From the NCBI RefSeq assembly GCF_014204525.1, contig NZ_JACHLP010000001.1, positions 682,001-746,000 of the forward strand: a stretch of 64,000 bases of DNA, written 5' to 3'. The notes beneath the pieces were generated by a model. The model was not told the origin of the DNA, did no database searches, and saw only the letters and a list, made by a program, of their open reading frames with translations. Positions 28,815 through 36,834 of this stretch are shown here, piece after piece. The stretch's first letter is position 1. Every line of letters starts with the position of its first letter. Source of the stretch: Roseateles oligotrophus. Its GTDB lineage: Bacteria; Pseudomonadota; Gammaproteobacteria; Burkholderiales; Burkholderiaceae_C. The translations under genes and the position numbers were made by a program.

Positions 28815-28836
28815 TAATTGACGTTAACGTTAGTTA
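28815..28836. promoter_or_regulatory. Operator 1 upstream of etfB
   Basis: A 22-base imperfect dyad with a perfect core ACGTTAACGT; 9 of 11 half-site positions match. It starts five bases downstream of the likely etfB -10, so a bound repressor would cover the transcription start. From memory it resembles LiuR-type sites that control acyl-CoA and branched-chain catabolism. Confidence 0.6.
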
Positions 28837-28884
28837 ATCAGATTCTACGGGCGGCGCAGCCGATTCCGCGAGCGCTCTGCAGAA

Positions 28885-28908
28885 AAAATAGCACGATCGT
28901 TCTATTTT
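28885..28908. promoter_or_regulatory. Operator 2 in the etfB-murI intergenic region
   Basis: A 24-base dyad: arms AAAATAGCACGA and TCGTTCTATTTT match at 11 of 12 positions around the centre ACGATCGT. Its shape is typical of TetR-family operators. It lies 38 bases upstream of the etfB -10 and about 60 bases before the murI ATG. Confidence 0.55.
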
Positions 28909-28969
28909 AGGCATGAAATCGCCGGCACGGCACAGGCTTGTGCGGACAATCGTTAGACTGCCGCACTCA

Positions 28970-29827
28970 ATGAATGCCCTCCCTGCCTCCCCGCCCCCCT
29001 CTCCTCCAGACTCGGCCTTGGCGGCCGGGCCCGCCAGCATCGGTGTCTTCGATTCCGGCGTCGGCGGCCTGACGGTTCTGCGCGAGCTGCGCCGAGTGCT
29101 GCCGCAAGTGCCCATGCACTATGTGGCCGACGCCGGCTACGCGCCCTACGGCCTGCGGACGCCGGCCTCCATCATCCAGCGCAGCGAGGCGGTGAGCGAG
29201 TACCTGATCGCCCGCGGCGCCCGCCTGCTGGTGGTGGCCTGCAATACCGCGACCGCCCATGCGATCGAGGCGCTGCGGCAGCGCTGGCCCGACATCCCCA
29301 TCGTCGGCACCGAGCCCGGCATCAAGCCCGCCGTCGCCAGCACGCGCAAGGGCCGCATCGGTGTCATGGCCACGCCGGCCACGATTGCCAGCGCGCGCTT
29401 TGCCGATCTGATCAAGCGGCATGCGGGCGAGGTGCAGGTGTTCAGCCAGGCCTGCCCGGGCCTGGTGGAGCTGATCGAGCGCGGCGAGCTGGACACACCG
29501 GCCCTGCACCAATTGCTGGCCCAGCTCTGCGCCCCGCTGCGGGCCGCCGAGGTCGACACCGTCTTGATGGGCTGCACCCACTACCCCCTGATACAAGGCC
29601 CGCTGCAGCAGGCCTTGGGCGAACAGGTGCAGTTGCTCAATATCGAATCGGCGGTAGCCCAGCAGGCGGCGCGCCTGTGGCAGCGCCTGGCCGCCGGGGC
29701 CCAGGACCCGGCCGACCCCGCGCCGCCACCCACCCTGCAGACCACCGGCAGCGCCCCGGCGCTGAGCGCTTTTGTGCGCGATGTGCTGGGTTGGGAGGGC
29801 TTGCAAGCCCAGGCCCTGAACATCTGA
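28970..29827 (+). CDS. murI: Glutamate racemase
   Basis: Makes D-glutamate for peptidoglycan. 286 residues. The catalytic cysteines are C91 in VVACNTATAHA and C202 in MGCTHYPLIQG, and the N-terminal SIGVFDSGVGGLTVLREL is classic. The first 20 residues are Pro/Ser-rich and variable. The ATG at 28970 was preferred over a longer frame that begins inside the regulatory region. It is convergent with the yfiR-like gene, leaving one base between the stops. Confidence 0.95.
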   Translation: MNALPASPPPSPPDSALAAGPASIGVFDSGVGGLTVLRELRRVLPQVPMHYVADAGYAPYGLRTPASIIQRSEAVSEYLIARGARLLVVACNTATAHAIEALRQRWPDIPIVGTEPGIKPAVASTRKGRIGVMATPATIASARFADLIKRHAGEVQVFSQACPGLVELIERGELDTPALHQLLAQLCAPLRAAEVDTVLMGCTHYPLIQGPLQQALGEQVQLLNIESAVAQQAARLWQRLAAGAQDPADPAPPPTLQTTGSAPALSAFVRDVLGWEGLQAQALNI

Positions 29828-29828
29828 T

Positions 29829-30365
29829 TTAGCGCACCTCGCGCGCCAGCTTGAGCATCTGCGAGCTCAGCACCAGGCCGCGCCGCTTGGCCTCGGTGTT
29901 ATTGATCCGGAACGCCAGGCCGTTAGGCTCCTGCACCAGGGCGATGACGGCGCCGTCGTGAAAGGCCAGGGCACTCTCGCCCACGATCAGCACCGGTTCG
30001 GCCGCGGCGGCCTCCATCCAGCGCTGCAGATCGGCGCGGTCGCTGAAACCCAGCAGCAGCAACTGGCACTGCCCCACTTGTTGAGGCTCGGTCAGATAAC
30101 GCATGCGCACCTTGCCGACCTCGTGCGCCTTCAGCGCCAGCGCCTGCATGGCCTCCCGCATGCCGGCCTGGCCGGCCAGGCAGTAGGTGAACTCGCGCAG
30201 CGGCGGTGGCGGCCATTGGGTGAACTGGGCAAAGCGGTAAAGGAAGGCAGCCTTGAGCTGGGCGTCCTCCGGTGCCAGCGGCGCGGCGGCCGCCCCAGAC
30301 CCGGCAGCGGCCAGCCAGCCGGCCACCAGGCCCAGGCGCAAACAGCGGGACAGGAGCCAGCTCAT
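29829..30365 (-). CDS. YfiR-like periplasmic protein (DUF4154)
   Basis: 178 residues with a signal peptide (SRCLRLGLVAGWLAAAGSGAAAA) and a DUF4154 body: LKAAFLYRFAQFTQWP, a Cys in FTYCLAGQAG, a Cys in VGQCQLLLLGF, then ILIVGES-like LIVGESALAFHDGAVIAL and the ending LVLSSQMLKLAREVR. In Pseudomonas, YfiR is a periplasmic repressor of the diguanylate cyclase YfiN. Here it is the last of three overlapping genes (ATGA overlap with the TonB receptor gene), with a YfiN-like cyclase first, supporting the same role. Confidence 0.85.
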   Translation of the reverse strand: MSWLLSRCLRLGLVAGWLAAAGSGAAAAPLAPEDAQLKAAFLYRFAQFTQWPPPPLREFTYCLAGQAGMREAMQALALKAHEVGKVRMRYLTEPQQVGQCQLLLLGFSDRADLQRWMEAAAAEPVLIVGESALAFHDGAVIALVQEPNGLAFRINNTEAKRRGLVLSSQMLKLAREVR

Positions 30366-32395
30366 CGGTCGAATCTCCAGCTCAGGCTGATCTGGCCGGT
30401 CCGCCCCGGCTGCTTCAAGGCCAAGCCATTTGGGGACGGGCGCTCGATGCTGCGCACATCGCCAAGGTTGTAGACGCCCAGGCTCAGCTCCAGATCCAGG
30501 CTGGGACGCCACAACAAGGTCAGATGGTTCAGGCCATAAGCCGGTATCGCCAGGCCCTGGTTGACGCGCCGGCTCGCGGCCAACAGCTGCCAGGAAAGCT
30601 GCAGCGCGTCACCGGCCAGGGCCTGGCTGTAGAACAGCTTGAACAAGGCACTGGGCGAATTGCTCAGCCCCTGGCCCGTGGCATCACGGCTGCGCTGCAA
30701 GGACAGGCTCAGGCGAAGGACACTGCCCCGCTGCCAGCGCTGCTCCACATCGAGGTCGCCGCCCACATTGTGCAGATTGACGCGATTCTCGAAGATGGGC
30801 AGGTCCACCCGGTTCTGCTCGATCAGGTCCGCCAGTTTGGAGCGGTACAGGGAAACACGGTACTGCAAAGCAGGCGTGATCGAGTGCACCCAGGAGGTTT
30901 CGAAGGTCTTGATCCGCTCGGGCCCGGGCAGGGGCGCCGCCCAGGACACATTGGTGGCGTACTCATTCAGATTGGGGGCGCGGAAGGCGCTGCCATACAT
31001 CAGCCGCAAGGTGGCGTTTGGCCATCCATTCCAGACCCAGGCCAGGCGCGGGTTGACGCTGGCGTCGCTGACGTTCGAGCTGTCCCGGCGCAGGCCCAGC
31101 AGCAAGCTCTGCGTGGAGCTGAGCCGCCATTCATCCTGGATGAACAAGCCGATGCGGCGGTTGATGCCGTAAAAGGCCTGCAAGGGCGTCTCACCCTCCA
31201 GCCCAACGTCGATCTGCTGCGCCTCGTCGCGCTGGAAATCCAGACCCGCCATCACGCGATGCCCTGCCCAGCGCTGGCTGCTCAGACGGACATCGGCATT
31301 CCACCAGCGCCCGAAGGCCGTCACGGTAAAAGCGTGCTGCCGCTGGGTCTCGGGGTCCTGCCAGGGCCAGCGCTCCTGGTACTTGCTGCGCTTCAGGCTG
31401 AAGCCGGCAAACAGATCCCAGTCCGGCCCCAGGCTGCGCTCGTGGGACAGCGACAGAAAGTCGTTCTCGGTGATCAACTCGCCTTGCTCAAAACGCGGCG
31501 GCGCGGCGTCGGGCACCTCGCTGGGCACGCCCTGCTTCAGCGCCGAACTGCCTCCGCGCAACTGCCAACCTGCGGCATTGAAGCTCGCCAGCACATGCTT
31601 GCCACGAAGCCAGAGCCGATCCCGCTGGGCCGCCTCCAGCTCGGGCGTAAGCTCGATGGGCACGGGGCGATGCTCCTGCTGGATCTGGCTGGCGGCAATC
31701 CAGCCCTCCCATCCGGCTTCGGAGCGATGCCCCCAGCTGGCGCGCAGGCGCTGCAAGCCCGCCGAGTCGCGGCTGGCAAAGGCCTGGGCGCCGGCCAGCT
31801 TGTCGGTCCGTTTGCTCATCACCTGGATCACACCCAGAAAGGCGTTATTGCCGTAGAGGGAGGAACCCGGCCCGGGCGTGAACTCCACTCTTTCGATCAA
31901 GCCCACGTCGACGAAAAACTCCTCGTCGATCTGGCCCGCGTCGTAGACGTTCTCGTTCAGCCGCACCCCGTCGAGCAGGAACAGCAGGCGCGCATTGAGA
32001 TCCCCGGGGCGCCCCAGGCCGCGGGCGCCGACATAGCTGAAGTCATAGCCCTTGGAGACATACAAGCCGGGCATGGCGCGCAGGATGTCGGCCATATTGC
32101 GGAAACCGAAGCGGCTGATGTCCTCGGCCGTGATGACATAGGTGGTGCCAGGCGCCTGCGCCGCACTTTGGGCAAACCTTGAGGAGGTGCTGACCTCCAC
32201 GTCGCGCGGCACCTGGCGCAGCGGCTGGCGTAGCAAGGCCTCCAGATCCATGTCTTGCGGCAGCGACGCTGAACCAGCGTCTGCCTGGCCAAAAGCGGCA
32301 CCCGCCGACAAGGCCAAAACGCAGAAAAGGCTTAGCAGGCCGCTGTGCGAGGGCAGCGGCAGCCGCTGCGCCAAATCCAGACTATTGCGCCGCAT
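30362..32395 (-). CDS. TonB-dependent outer-membrane receptor
   Basis: 677 residues. The signal peptide ends near AGAAFGQA. The plug domain (about 40-165) has TTYVITAEDISRFGFRNMADIL, GLYVSKGYDFSYVGARGLG and LLFLLDGVRLNENVY. The rest is a 22-strand-type barrel ending in SLSWRFDR. The start at 32395, with GGAGG seven bases upstream, overlaps the cyclase gene by 14 bases, and its own stop overlaps yfiR by four. That coupling suggests it works with the c-di-GMP pair, perhaps as an outer-membrane sensor, instead of or as well as importing a ligand. The ligand is unknown. Confidence 0.88.
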   Translation of the reverse strand: MRRNSLDLAQRLPLPSHSGLLSLFCVLALSAGAAFGQADAGSASLPQDMDLEALLRQPLRQVPRDVEVSTSSRFAQSAAQAPGTTYVITAEDISRFGFRNMADILRAMPGLYVSKGYDFSYVGARGLGRPGDLNARLLFLLDGVRLNENVYDAGQIDEEFFVDVGLIERVEFTPGPGSSLYGNNAFLGVIQVMSKRTDKLAGAQAFASRDSAGLQRLRASWGHRSEAGWEGWIAASQIQQEHRPVPIELTPELEAAQRDRLWLRGKHVLASFNAAGWQLRGGSSALKQGVPSEVPDAAPPRFEQGELITENDFLSLSHERSLGPDWDLFAGFSLKRSKYQERWPWQDPETQRQHAFTVTAFGRWWNADVRLSSQRWAGHRVMAGLDFQRDEAQQIDVGLEGETPLQAFYGINRRIGLFIQDEWRLSSTQSLLLGLRRDSSNVSDASVNPRLAWVWNGWPNATLRLMYGSAFRAPNLNEYATNVSWAAPLPGPERIKTFETSWVHSITPALQYRVSLYRSKLADLIEQNRVDLPIFENRVNLHNVGGDLDVEQRWQRGSVLRLSLSLQRSRDATGQGLSNSPSALFKLFYSQALAGDALQLSWQLLAASRRVNQGLAIPAYGLNHLTLLWRPSLDLELSLGVYNLGDVRSIERPSPNGLALKQPGRTGQISLSWRFDR

Positions 32396-33719
32396 GCGCA
32401 GCCCTCCGAAAAGTGTTCTTGCCCGCGCGTTTGGCCGCATACATGGCCGCATCGGCGGCGCGCAAGAGATGTGGCGCGTCCATCTCCTCGGTCGGGCAAA
32501 AAGCCAGGCCTATGGTGGCGCCTACAGGCATCAGATGGCCGCCCATCATCATGGGTTCCTGCACCGCAGCGATCAGGCGTTGGGCCAGTTGCTCGGCCAC
32601 CGCCTCGTTCGGCAAGGCCGGCAGGATCAGGGCGAACTCGTCGCCCCCCAGCCGGCACAGCACGTCGGCATTGCGCAAGACCTTGGACATGCGGCTGGCC
32701 ACCTCGCGCAGCACGGCGTCCCCCACCTCATGCCCGTGCTGATCATTCACCGCCTTGAAATTGTCCAGGTCGATGAACATCAAGGCCATCAAATCGGCCT
32801 GCTGGCAGCTTTGCAGCACATGGCGCTGCAGCGTCGATTGGAAGAACAGGCGGTTGGGCAGCTGGGTCAGGCTGTCACGATGGGCCAGTTGCTCGAACTG
32901 CTGGCCGGCCTGCTGCTCCAAGCGCACTCTCTGGTTCAGCTCCGCCTGGCCGATCTCAACCCGCTCCAGCATCTGATTGAAACGCTCGCTGAGGCGGCCG
33001 ACCTCGTCGGGCCCGTGCACCTGGGCCCGGCGGCTGTAGTCCTGGCTCAGCGCGACCTGCTCGGCCAGCACCGACAGCTCCACAATCGGCGCCAGGGCGC
33101 GGCGCTGCACCCAGCGCAGCAAACGGCCCGCCTGCCAGATCGCCAGCGCGACCAGCAGGGCCGACAAGGCCACCATGCGCAGCACGGCCAGCTGCACGGC
33201 TTGCAGGCTTTCCTTCATATAAAGGCTGCCCACCCGCTCGCCCTTGAGCTTGATGGCGACCCAGACCTCCACGTCCTTGAGATGCCTGCGCTTGAACACA
33301 TCGGCGCCCGCCAACTCGGCCGGCACGGCGGGCCAGGCCCCTACCTCCTCAAGCGGCCACTGCACAAAAGGCATGGCAGACGCATTCAGCACCCGGATCG
33401 CGCGCACCTCGCTGGTTTTCGACAAGATCGACACCTCGGTGATCGCCGCGGCCTTGTCCTCGAACACCAGCGTGGGTGCCAGGCTATTGGCCAGCAGCTG
33501 TGCGCTGCGCACCGCGGCCTGAGCCTGCAGCGTACGGGCCGCAAACAAGGAGGCGCCGGCAATCAAGGCAAAGGTCAGCAGCATGGTGACCGACAGCACC
33601 TGCAGATTCAGGCGGGTCAGGCGCAGCACCAGGGAGTCCGCCCCTGCGGCGGACCTGCGCTCGGCTAAATCGGGCAGCGGCGATGGGGAAGACGGCGGGG
33701 GCGATGAGGTTGGAGCCAT
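32382..33719 (-). CDS. YfiN-like membrane diguanylate cyclase
   Basis: 445 residues. TM1 (about 38-62), a periplasmic domain of about 115 residues (CHASE8-like: LANSLAPTLVFEDKAAAITEVSIL), TM2 (about 178-196), a HAMP region (PDEVGRLSERFNQML) and a GGDEF domain with an intact catalytic GGDEF (358-362) and an inhibitory-site R-N-A-D (349-352). This architecture is that of YfiN/TpbB. The start at MAPTSSPP was preferred; the longer frame is Arg-rich and begins in the intergenic hairpin region. It is followed by the coupled TonB receptor and YfiR-like genes. Confidence 0.88.
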   Translation of the reverse strand: MAPTSSPPPSSPSPLPDLAERRSAAGADSLVLRLTRLNLQVLSVTMLLTFALIAGASLFAARTLQAQAAVRSAQLLANSLAPTLVFEDKAAAITEVSILSKTSEVRAIRVLNASAMPFVQWPLEEVGAWPAVPAELAGADVFKRRHLKDVEVWVAIKLKGERVGSLYMKESLQAVQLAVLRMVALSALLVALAIWQAGRLLRWVQRRALAPIVELSVLAEQVALSQDYSRRAQVHGPDEVGRLSERFNQMLERVEIGQAELNQRVRLEQQAGQQFEQLAHRDSLTQLPNRLFFQSTLQRHVLQSCQQADLMALMFIDLDNFKAVNDQHGHEVGDAVLREVASRMSKVLRNADVLCRLGGDEFALILPALPNEAVAEQLAQRLIAAVQEPMMMGGHLMPVGATIGLAFCPTEEMDAPHLLRAADAAMYAAKRAGKNTFRRAAHAAQ

Positions 33720-33733
33720 AGGCCTTGCAACAG

Positions 33734-33756
33734 GCGGCCCGCACCATGCGGGCCGC
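33734..33756. other. Perfect nine-base hairpin between regulator and cyclase genes
   Basis: GCGGCCCGC, loop ACCAT, GCGGGCCGC. No T-run follows on either strand, so it is not a standard terminator; it may attenuate read-through from the regulator gene into the cyclase operon or stabilise mRNA. Confidence 0.5.
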
Positions 33757-33822
33757 AACACAGCGGTTCTATCACGCCGGCCTCCATCGCGTCCGCTCGA
33801 ATATCGCGGCACAAAGACGGCT

Positions 33823-34470
33823 TCAGCTCGCGACCAGGCCGTTACGGATGGCGTAGACCGTCAGTTCGGAGTTGTTCGCCAGGGCCAGCTTCTCCAGCAC
33901 CCGGGCGCGGTAGACGCTGACGGTCTTGGGGCTGAGCATCAGCTCCTCGGCGATGTCGGACAGGCGCTTGCCCGAGGCAATCATCACCAGGGTCTGCAGC
34001 TCGCGGTCGGAGAGCTTTTGGTGCGCCTGCTCGGCGGCCGGCGCGGTCAGGCTTTCCACCAGCATCTGGGCGATCTCGGGCGTCACGTATTTGCGCCCCT
34101 GGGCCACGGTGCGCACCGCCTGCACCAGCACCTGCGGGTCGCCGCCCTTGTTGACATAACCATAAGCTCCAGCGCGCAGGGCACGGATGGCGTACTGGTC
34201 CTCCGGGTACATGGAAACGATCAGGGTGCGTATCGTCGTGCCCTCGTCCTTCAAGACATGCAGCACATCCAGGCCGCTGCGACCCGGCATATTGATGTCC
34301 AACACCAGCACATCGCAGCCCGCATTGGGGCCCAGATCGCGCAGCAGGCTGCGCAGCTCGCCGTAGTCGCCGGCCTCGCCGATGACCTCGATATCGGCCA
34401 CGTCGGACAAGGTGTCGCGGATGCCGCGCCGGATCAGCGCATGGTCATCGCAAAGAATGACCTTGATCAT
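33823..34470 (-). CDS. NarL/FixJ-family response regulator
   Basis: 215 residues: a receiver domain with D9/D58 (LVLDINMPGRSG) and K-containing GYVNKGG, then a LuxR-type HTH (LSDRELQTLVMIASGKRLSDIAEELMLSPKTVSVYRARVLEKL). It overlaps the upstream kinase by four bases (ATGA), so they form a two-component pair. Confidence 0.93.
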   Translation of the reverse strand: MIKVILCDDHALIRRGIRDTLSDVADIEVIGEAGDYGELRSLLRDLGPNAGCDVLVLDINMPGRSGLDVLHVLKDEGTTIRTLIVSMYPEDQYAIRALRAGAYGYVNKGGDPQVLVQAVRTVAQGRKYVTPEIAQMLVESLTAPAAEQAHQKLSDRELQTLVMIASGKRLSDIAEELMLSPKTVSVYRARVLEKLALANNSELTVYAIRNGLVAS

Positions 34471-35609
34471 AGTTGCCCCCAGGCGGACGGATCATGGCCG
34501 GCCTCGGCCCCCAGCTCCAGGCCGGCGTCCGGGCCCTGGTCCTGAAGAGGGACGGAAAGAATCAGGCTGACGCCCTTGTTGTTCGTGCTCAAGTCCACCC
34601 AACCTCCTACCGTTGCCGCGCGTTCATGCAGACCGCGAATTCCAAAGCTGCGCGCCTTTGCCAGAGCACCGGGCGCTATTCCCTGGCCATTGTCACTGAG
34701 CTCCAGGGTCAAAACCCCCGAGTCCACGCTCAACTCGATGTCCACCCGGCTAGCATTGGCGTGTTTGGAGACATTGGTCAGCGCCTCCTGGGCCGTGCGA
34801 TAGGCCACCAAGGGCACGCCCGGCGGCAGCTGCATCTGCTCGTGGCTGGTACGCACCGTGGTGGCGATGCCGGTGCGGCGCTCAAAACGCGCCGCCATCC
34901 ACTGCACCGCCGCCACCAGGCCTTGCTCCAGAATGGCCGGCCGCAGGTTGTGCATGATGCGCTGGCTGGCCTCGATGGCCGAGGTCACCGTCTCCAGCGC
35001 CGACTGCACCCGCTGCTGCACGGCGGCATCCTTGGCATGCCGGTTGATCCAGGCCAGGTCGAACTTCAGCGCCGTCAGCGAGCCCCCCACATCGTCATGG
35101 ATCTCGCGGGCGATGGCCGCGCGCTCCATCTCGATGCTGGTCTGCAAATGCCCGGCCAGCTCGTGCAGGCGCTGTTTGGACTTGAGCAGCTCCCGGTCGG
35201 CCTCGATACGGGCGCGCTGCGATTCACTCGCCTCGATGGCATGCAAGAGCGCCGGCGCCAGGCGCGCCAAGTCTTTTTTAAGCAGGTAATCCGAGGCGCC
35301 GGTGCGCATGGCCGCCACCGCCGTGTCCTCGCCAATCTCGCCTGAAACCAGGATAAAGGGGAGCAAACGGCGGCTTTCCTTCAGCATGTCCAAGACCACC
35401 AGGCCCGAAAATCCGGGCAGGTTGTAGTCTGAAACGATGGCATCCCAGGGCTGGGCCAGGGCGGCGCCAATCTCGGCCAGGGAATCCATGCGGACCAGCT
35501 CCAGATTGAGGCCGGCCCGGCGCAGCTGGGCCATGATCAATTGGTGATCCAGCTCGGAATCTTCGACATGCAATATGCGCAATTTGCGTTCGGCGTTTGG
35601 ACTCGACAT
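34467..35609 (-). CDS. Soluble sensor kinase with N-terminal receiver domain (HisKA_3 type)
   Basis: 380 residues. An N-terminal receiver domain (D61 in IVSDYNLPGFSGL) is followed by a short coiled-coil linker (about 125-160), a HisKA_3 dimerisation domain with H171 (REIHDDVGGSLTALK), and an HATPase_c domain with an N box (AYRTAQEALTNVSKHA) and a G box (LSDNGQGIAPG). No membrane segment is present, so the input is cytosolic, probably phosphotransfer from another kinase to the receiver. Start at MSSPNAERKL. Coupled to the NarL-type regulator downstream. Confidence 0.9.
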   Translation of the reverse strand: MSSPNAERKLRILHVEDSELDHQLIMAQLRRAGLNLELVRMDSLAEIGAALAQPWDAIVSDYNLPGFSGLVVLDMLKESRRLLPFILVSGEIGEDTAVAAMRTGASDYLLKKDLARLAPALLHAIEASESQRARIEADRELLKSKQRLHELAGHLQTSIEMERAAIAREIHDDVGGSLTALKFDLAWINRHAKDAAVQQRVQSALETVTSAIEASQRIMHNLRPAILEQGLVAAVQWMAARFERRTGIATTVRTSHEQMQLPPGVPLVAYRTAQEALTNVSKHANASRVDIELSVDSGVLTLELSDNGQGIAPGALAKARSFGIRGLHERAATVGGWVDLSTNNKGVSLILSVPLQDQGPDAGLELGAEAGHDPSAWGQL

Positions 35610-35919
35610 GGCCCGAAGTATGCCGGTGTTGCGTGAAGGCAGCAGAGCATGGCAAACACGCCTGCGGAAAAGCCAGCCAAAACACCGTCGATTCCTGGGC
35701 TTATCAATGAGGGCCGACTCGATACTTCGGCTCAAACACACAAATAGACTGCTTCTGCCCGCTTTGTCTTGTCGACAGCCGAAGCAGAAATGCCGAAGAT
35801 GCCATACAGCAAATGGTCAATCCCTATCTGTCCGGCTGCTGCCCTTTCAGCGGGGCATGGCTTGAGGGTCAAGGTCCAACAAAAAGGGCCGACATCGGTT
35901 CAACAGGCGTGGAGCAAAA
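35610..35919. other. 310-base intergenic region between kinase and chemotaxis operon
   Basis: Divergent promoter region. The plus-strand side holds the sigma-28 promoter described separately. I see no further gene, terminator or strong dyad except a short TGTCGACA. Confidence 0.6.
35869..35895 (+). promoter_or_regulatory. Sigma-28 (FliA) promoter of the chemotaxis operon
   Basis: TCAAGGT (35869-35875), 12-base spacer, GCCGACAT (35888-35895) compares well with the flagellar sigma-28 consensus TCAAGTT-N12-GCCGATAA (6/7 and 6/8). It ends 24 bases before the first chemotaxis ATG. Confidence 0.6.
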
Positions 35920-36381
35920 ATGCTGATGAATGAAACGCAGGAACCTCCCGATCAAGGGATGCTGCCGTTGCTCGCCGCAGCGGAGATCCAAGATCATCTG
36001 ATGACGGTCACCAATGATTTGGAACGCCTGCAGCGCCTGCTGGACGATGCGGGCGAGGCGCTGTCCGAACATTTCTACAGCGCCTCCAACCATGTCTCGG
36101 CGCTCAAGCGCCGGGCCGACGAAGCCTCCAGCGCCGACAGCGCCACGCTGCAAAAGGTGATGGAGCACATCGCCGGCGCCATCACGGCCTTGCAGTTCCA
36201 GGACATGGCCACGCAACTGATCGCCCACACCAGCCAGCGCCTGCGCAACTGCGCCGACCAACTGGCTCGCGACACCTTTGGCGATGATGAGGACGGCACC
36301 GTCGTGGTCGAGATCGCGCCGCTTCGCCCTAACCCTGTAACCCAGGACGAAATGGACGCGGGCTCCATCGAATTGTTCTAA
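35920..36381 (+). CDS. Small CheZ-like chemotaxis phosphatase
   Basis: 153-residue, mostly helical protein. Two features point to CheZ: the segment FQDMATQLI (residues 93-101), which carries the D-x3-Q catalytic spacing of E. coli CheZ (FQDLTGQVI, D143/Q147), here D95/Q99; and the C-terminal end QDEMDAGSIELF, similar to the CheY-binding tail of CheZ (QDQVDDLLDSLGF). It is shorter than the 214-residue E. coli protein. It is the first gene of the operon, next to cheY. GGAG sits five bases before the ATG at 35920. An alternative view is a generic chemotaxis helical-bundle protein without phosphatase activity. Confidence 0.72.
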   Translation: MLMNETQEPPDQGMLPLLAAAEIQDHLMTVTNDLERLQRLLDDAGEALSEHFYSASNHVSALKRRADEASSADSATLQKVMEHIAGAITALQFQDMATQLIAHTSQRLRNCADQLARDTFGDDEDGTVVVEIAPLRPNPVTQDEMDAGSIELF

Positions 36382-36430
36382 AGAGCCTAGCAAACTTACC
36401 GAAATCAGCTTGATACCCGGAGAGATAACA

Positions 36431-36793
36431 ATGCACTCAATTCTTGCTGTGGACGATTCGGCCTCGATGCGCCAAATGGTCTCCTTCACGCTCAAAAACG
36501 CTGGATTCAACGTCGTTGAAGCGGTGGACGGGCAAGATGCCCTGGAGAAATCCAGCACCCGTGACTTCGATCTTGTGCTGACCGACCAGAACATGCCCCG
36601 CATGGACGGCATCAGCCTGACCAAGAAGCTGCGCGACAACCCCAAGTTCAAGACCACACCCATCCTGATCCTGACCACCGAGTCCAGCGATCAGATGAAG
36701 CAAGCCGGCCGTGCCGCCGGTGCAACGGGTTGGCTGGTCAAGCCCTTCGATCCGGCCAAGCTGATCGAAGTGATTGGCAAGGTCATTCGTTGA
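36431..36793 (+). CDS. cheY: Chemotaxis response regulator CheY
   Basis: 120-residue stand-alone receiver domain. It has acid-pocket D8/D9, phospho-acceptor D52 (LTDQNMPRMDG), T83 and K104 (WLVKPFDPAK). No output domain, as expected for a flagellar-motor-binding CheY or a single-domain relay. The ATG at 36431 follows GGAGAGATAACA. Second gene of the operon. Confidence 0.93.
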   Translation: MHSILAVDDSASMRQMVSFTLKNAGFNVVEAVDGQDALEKSSTRDFDLVLTDQNMPRMDGISLTKKLRDNPKFKTTPILILTTESSDQMKQAGRAAGATGWLVKPFDPAKLIEVIGKVIR

Positions 36794-36834
36794 GACCCTG
36801 TCCCGCCCATTTTGGAACTAAATTGGAGTAAGGC

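Noticed and set aside
33734-33756. Rho-independent terminator after the NarL regulator
   Set aside because: The nine-base stem is perfect, but neither side has a T-run; listed only as a hairpin.
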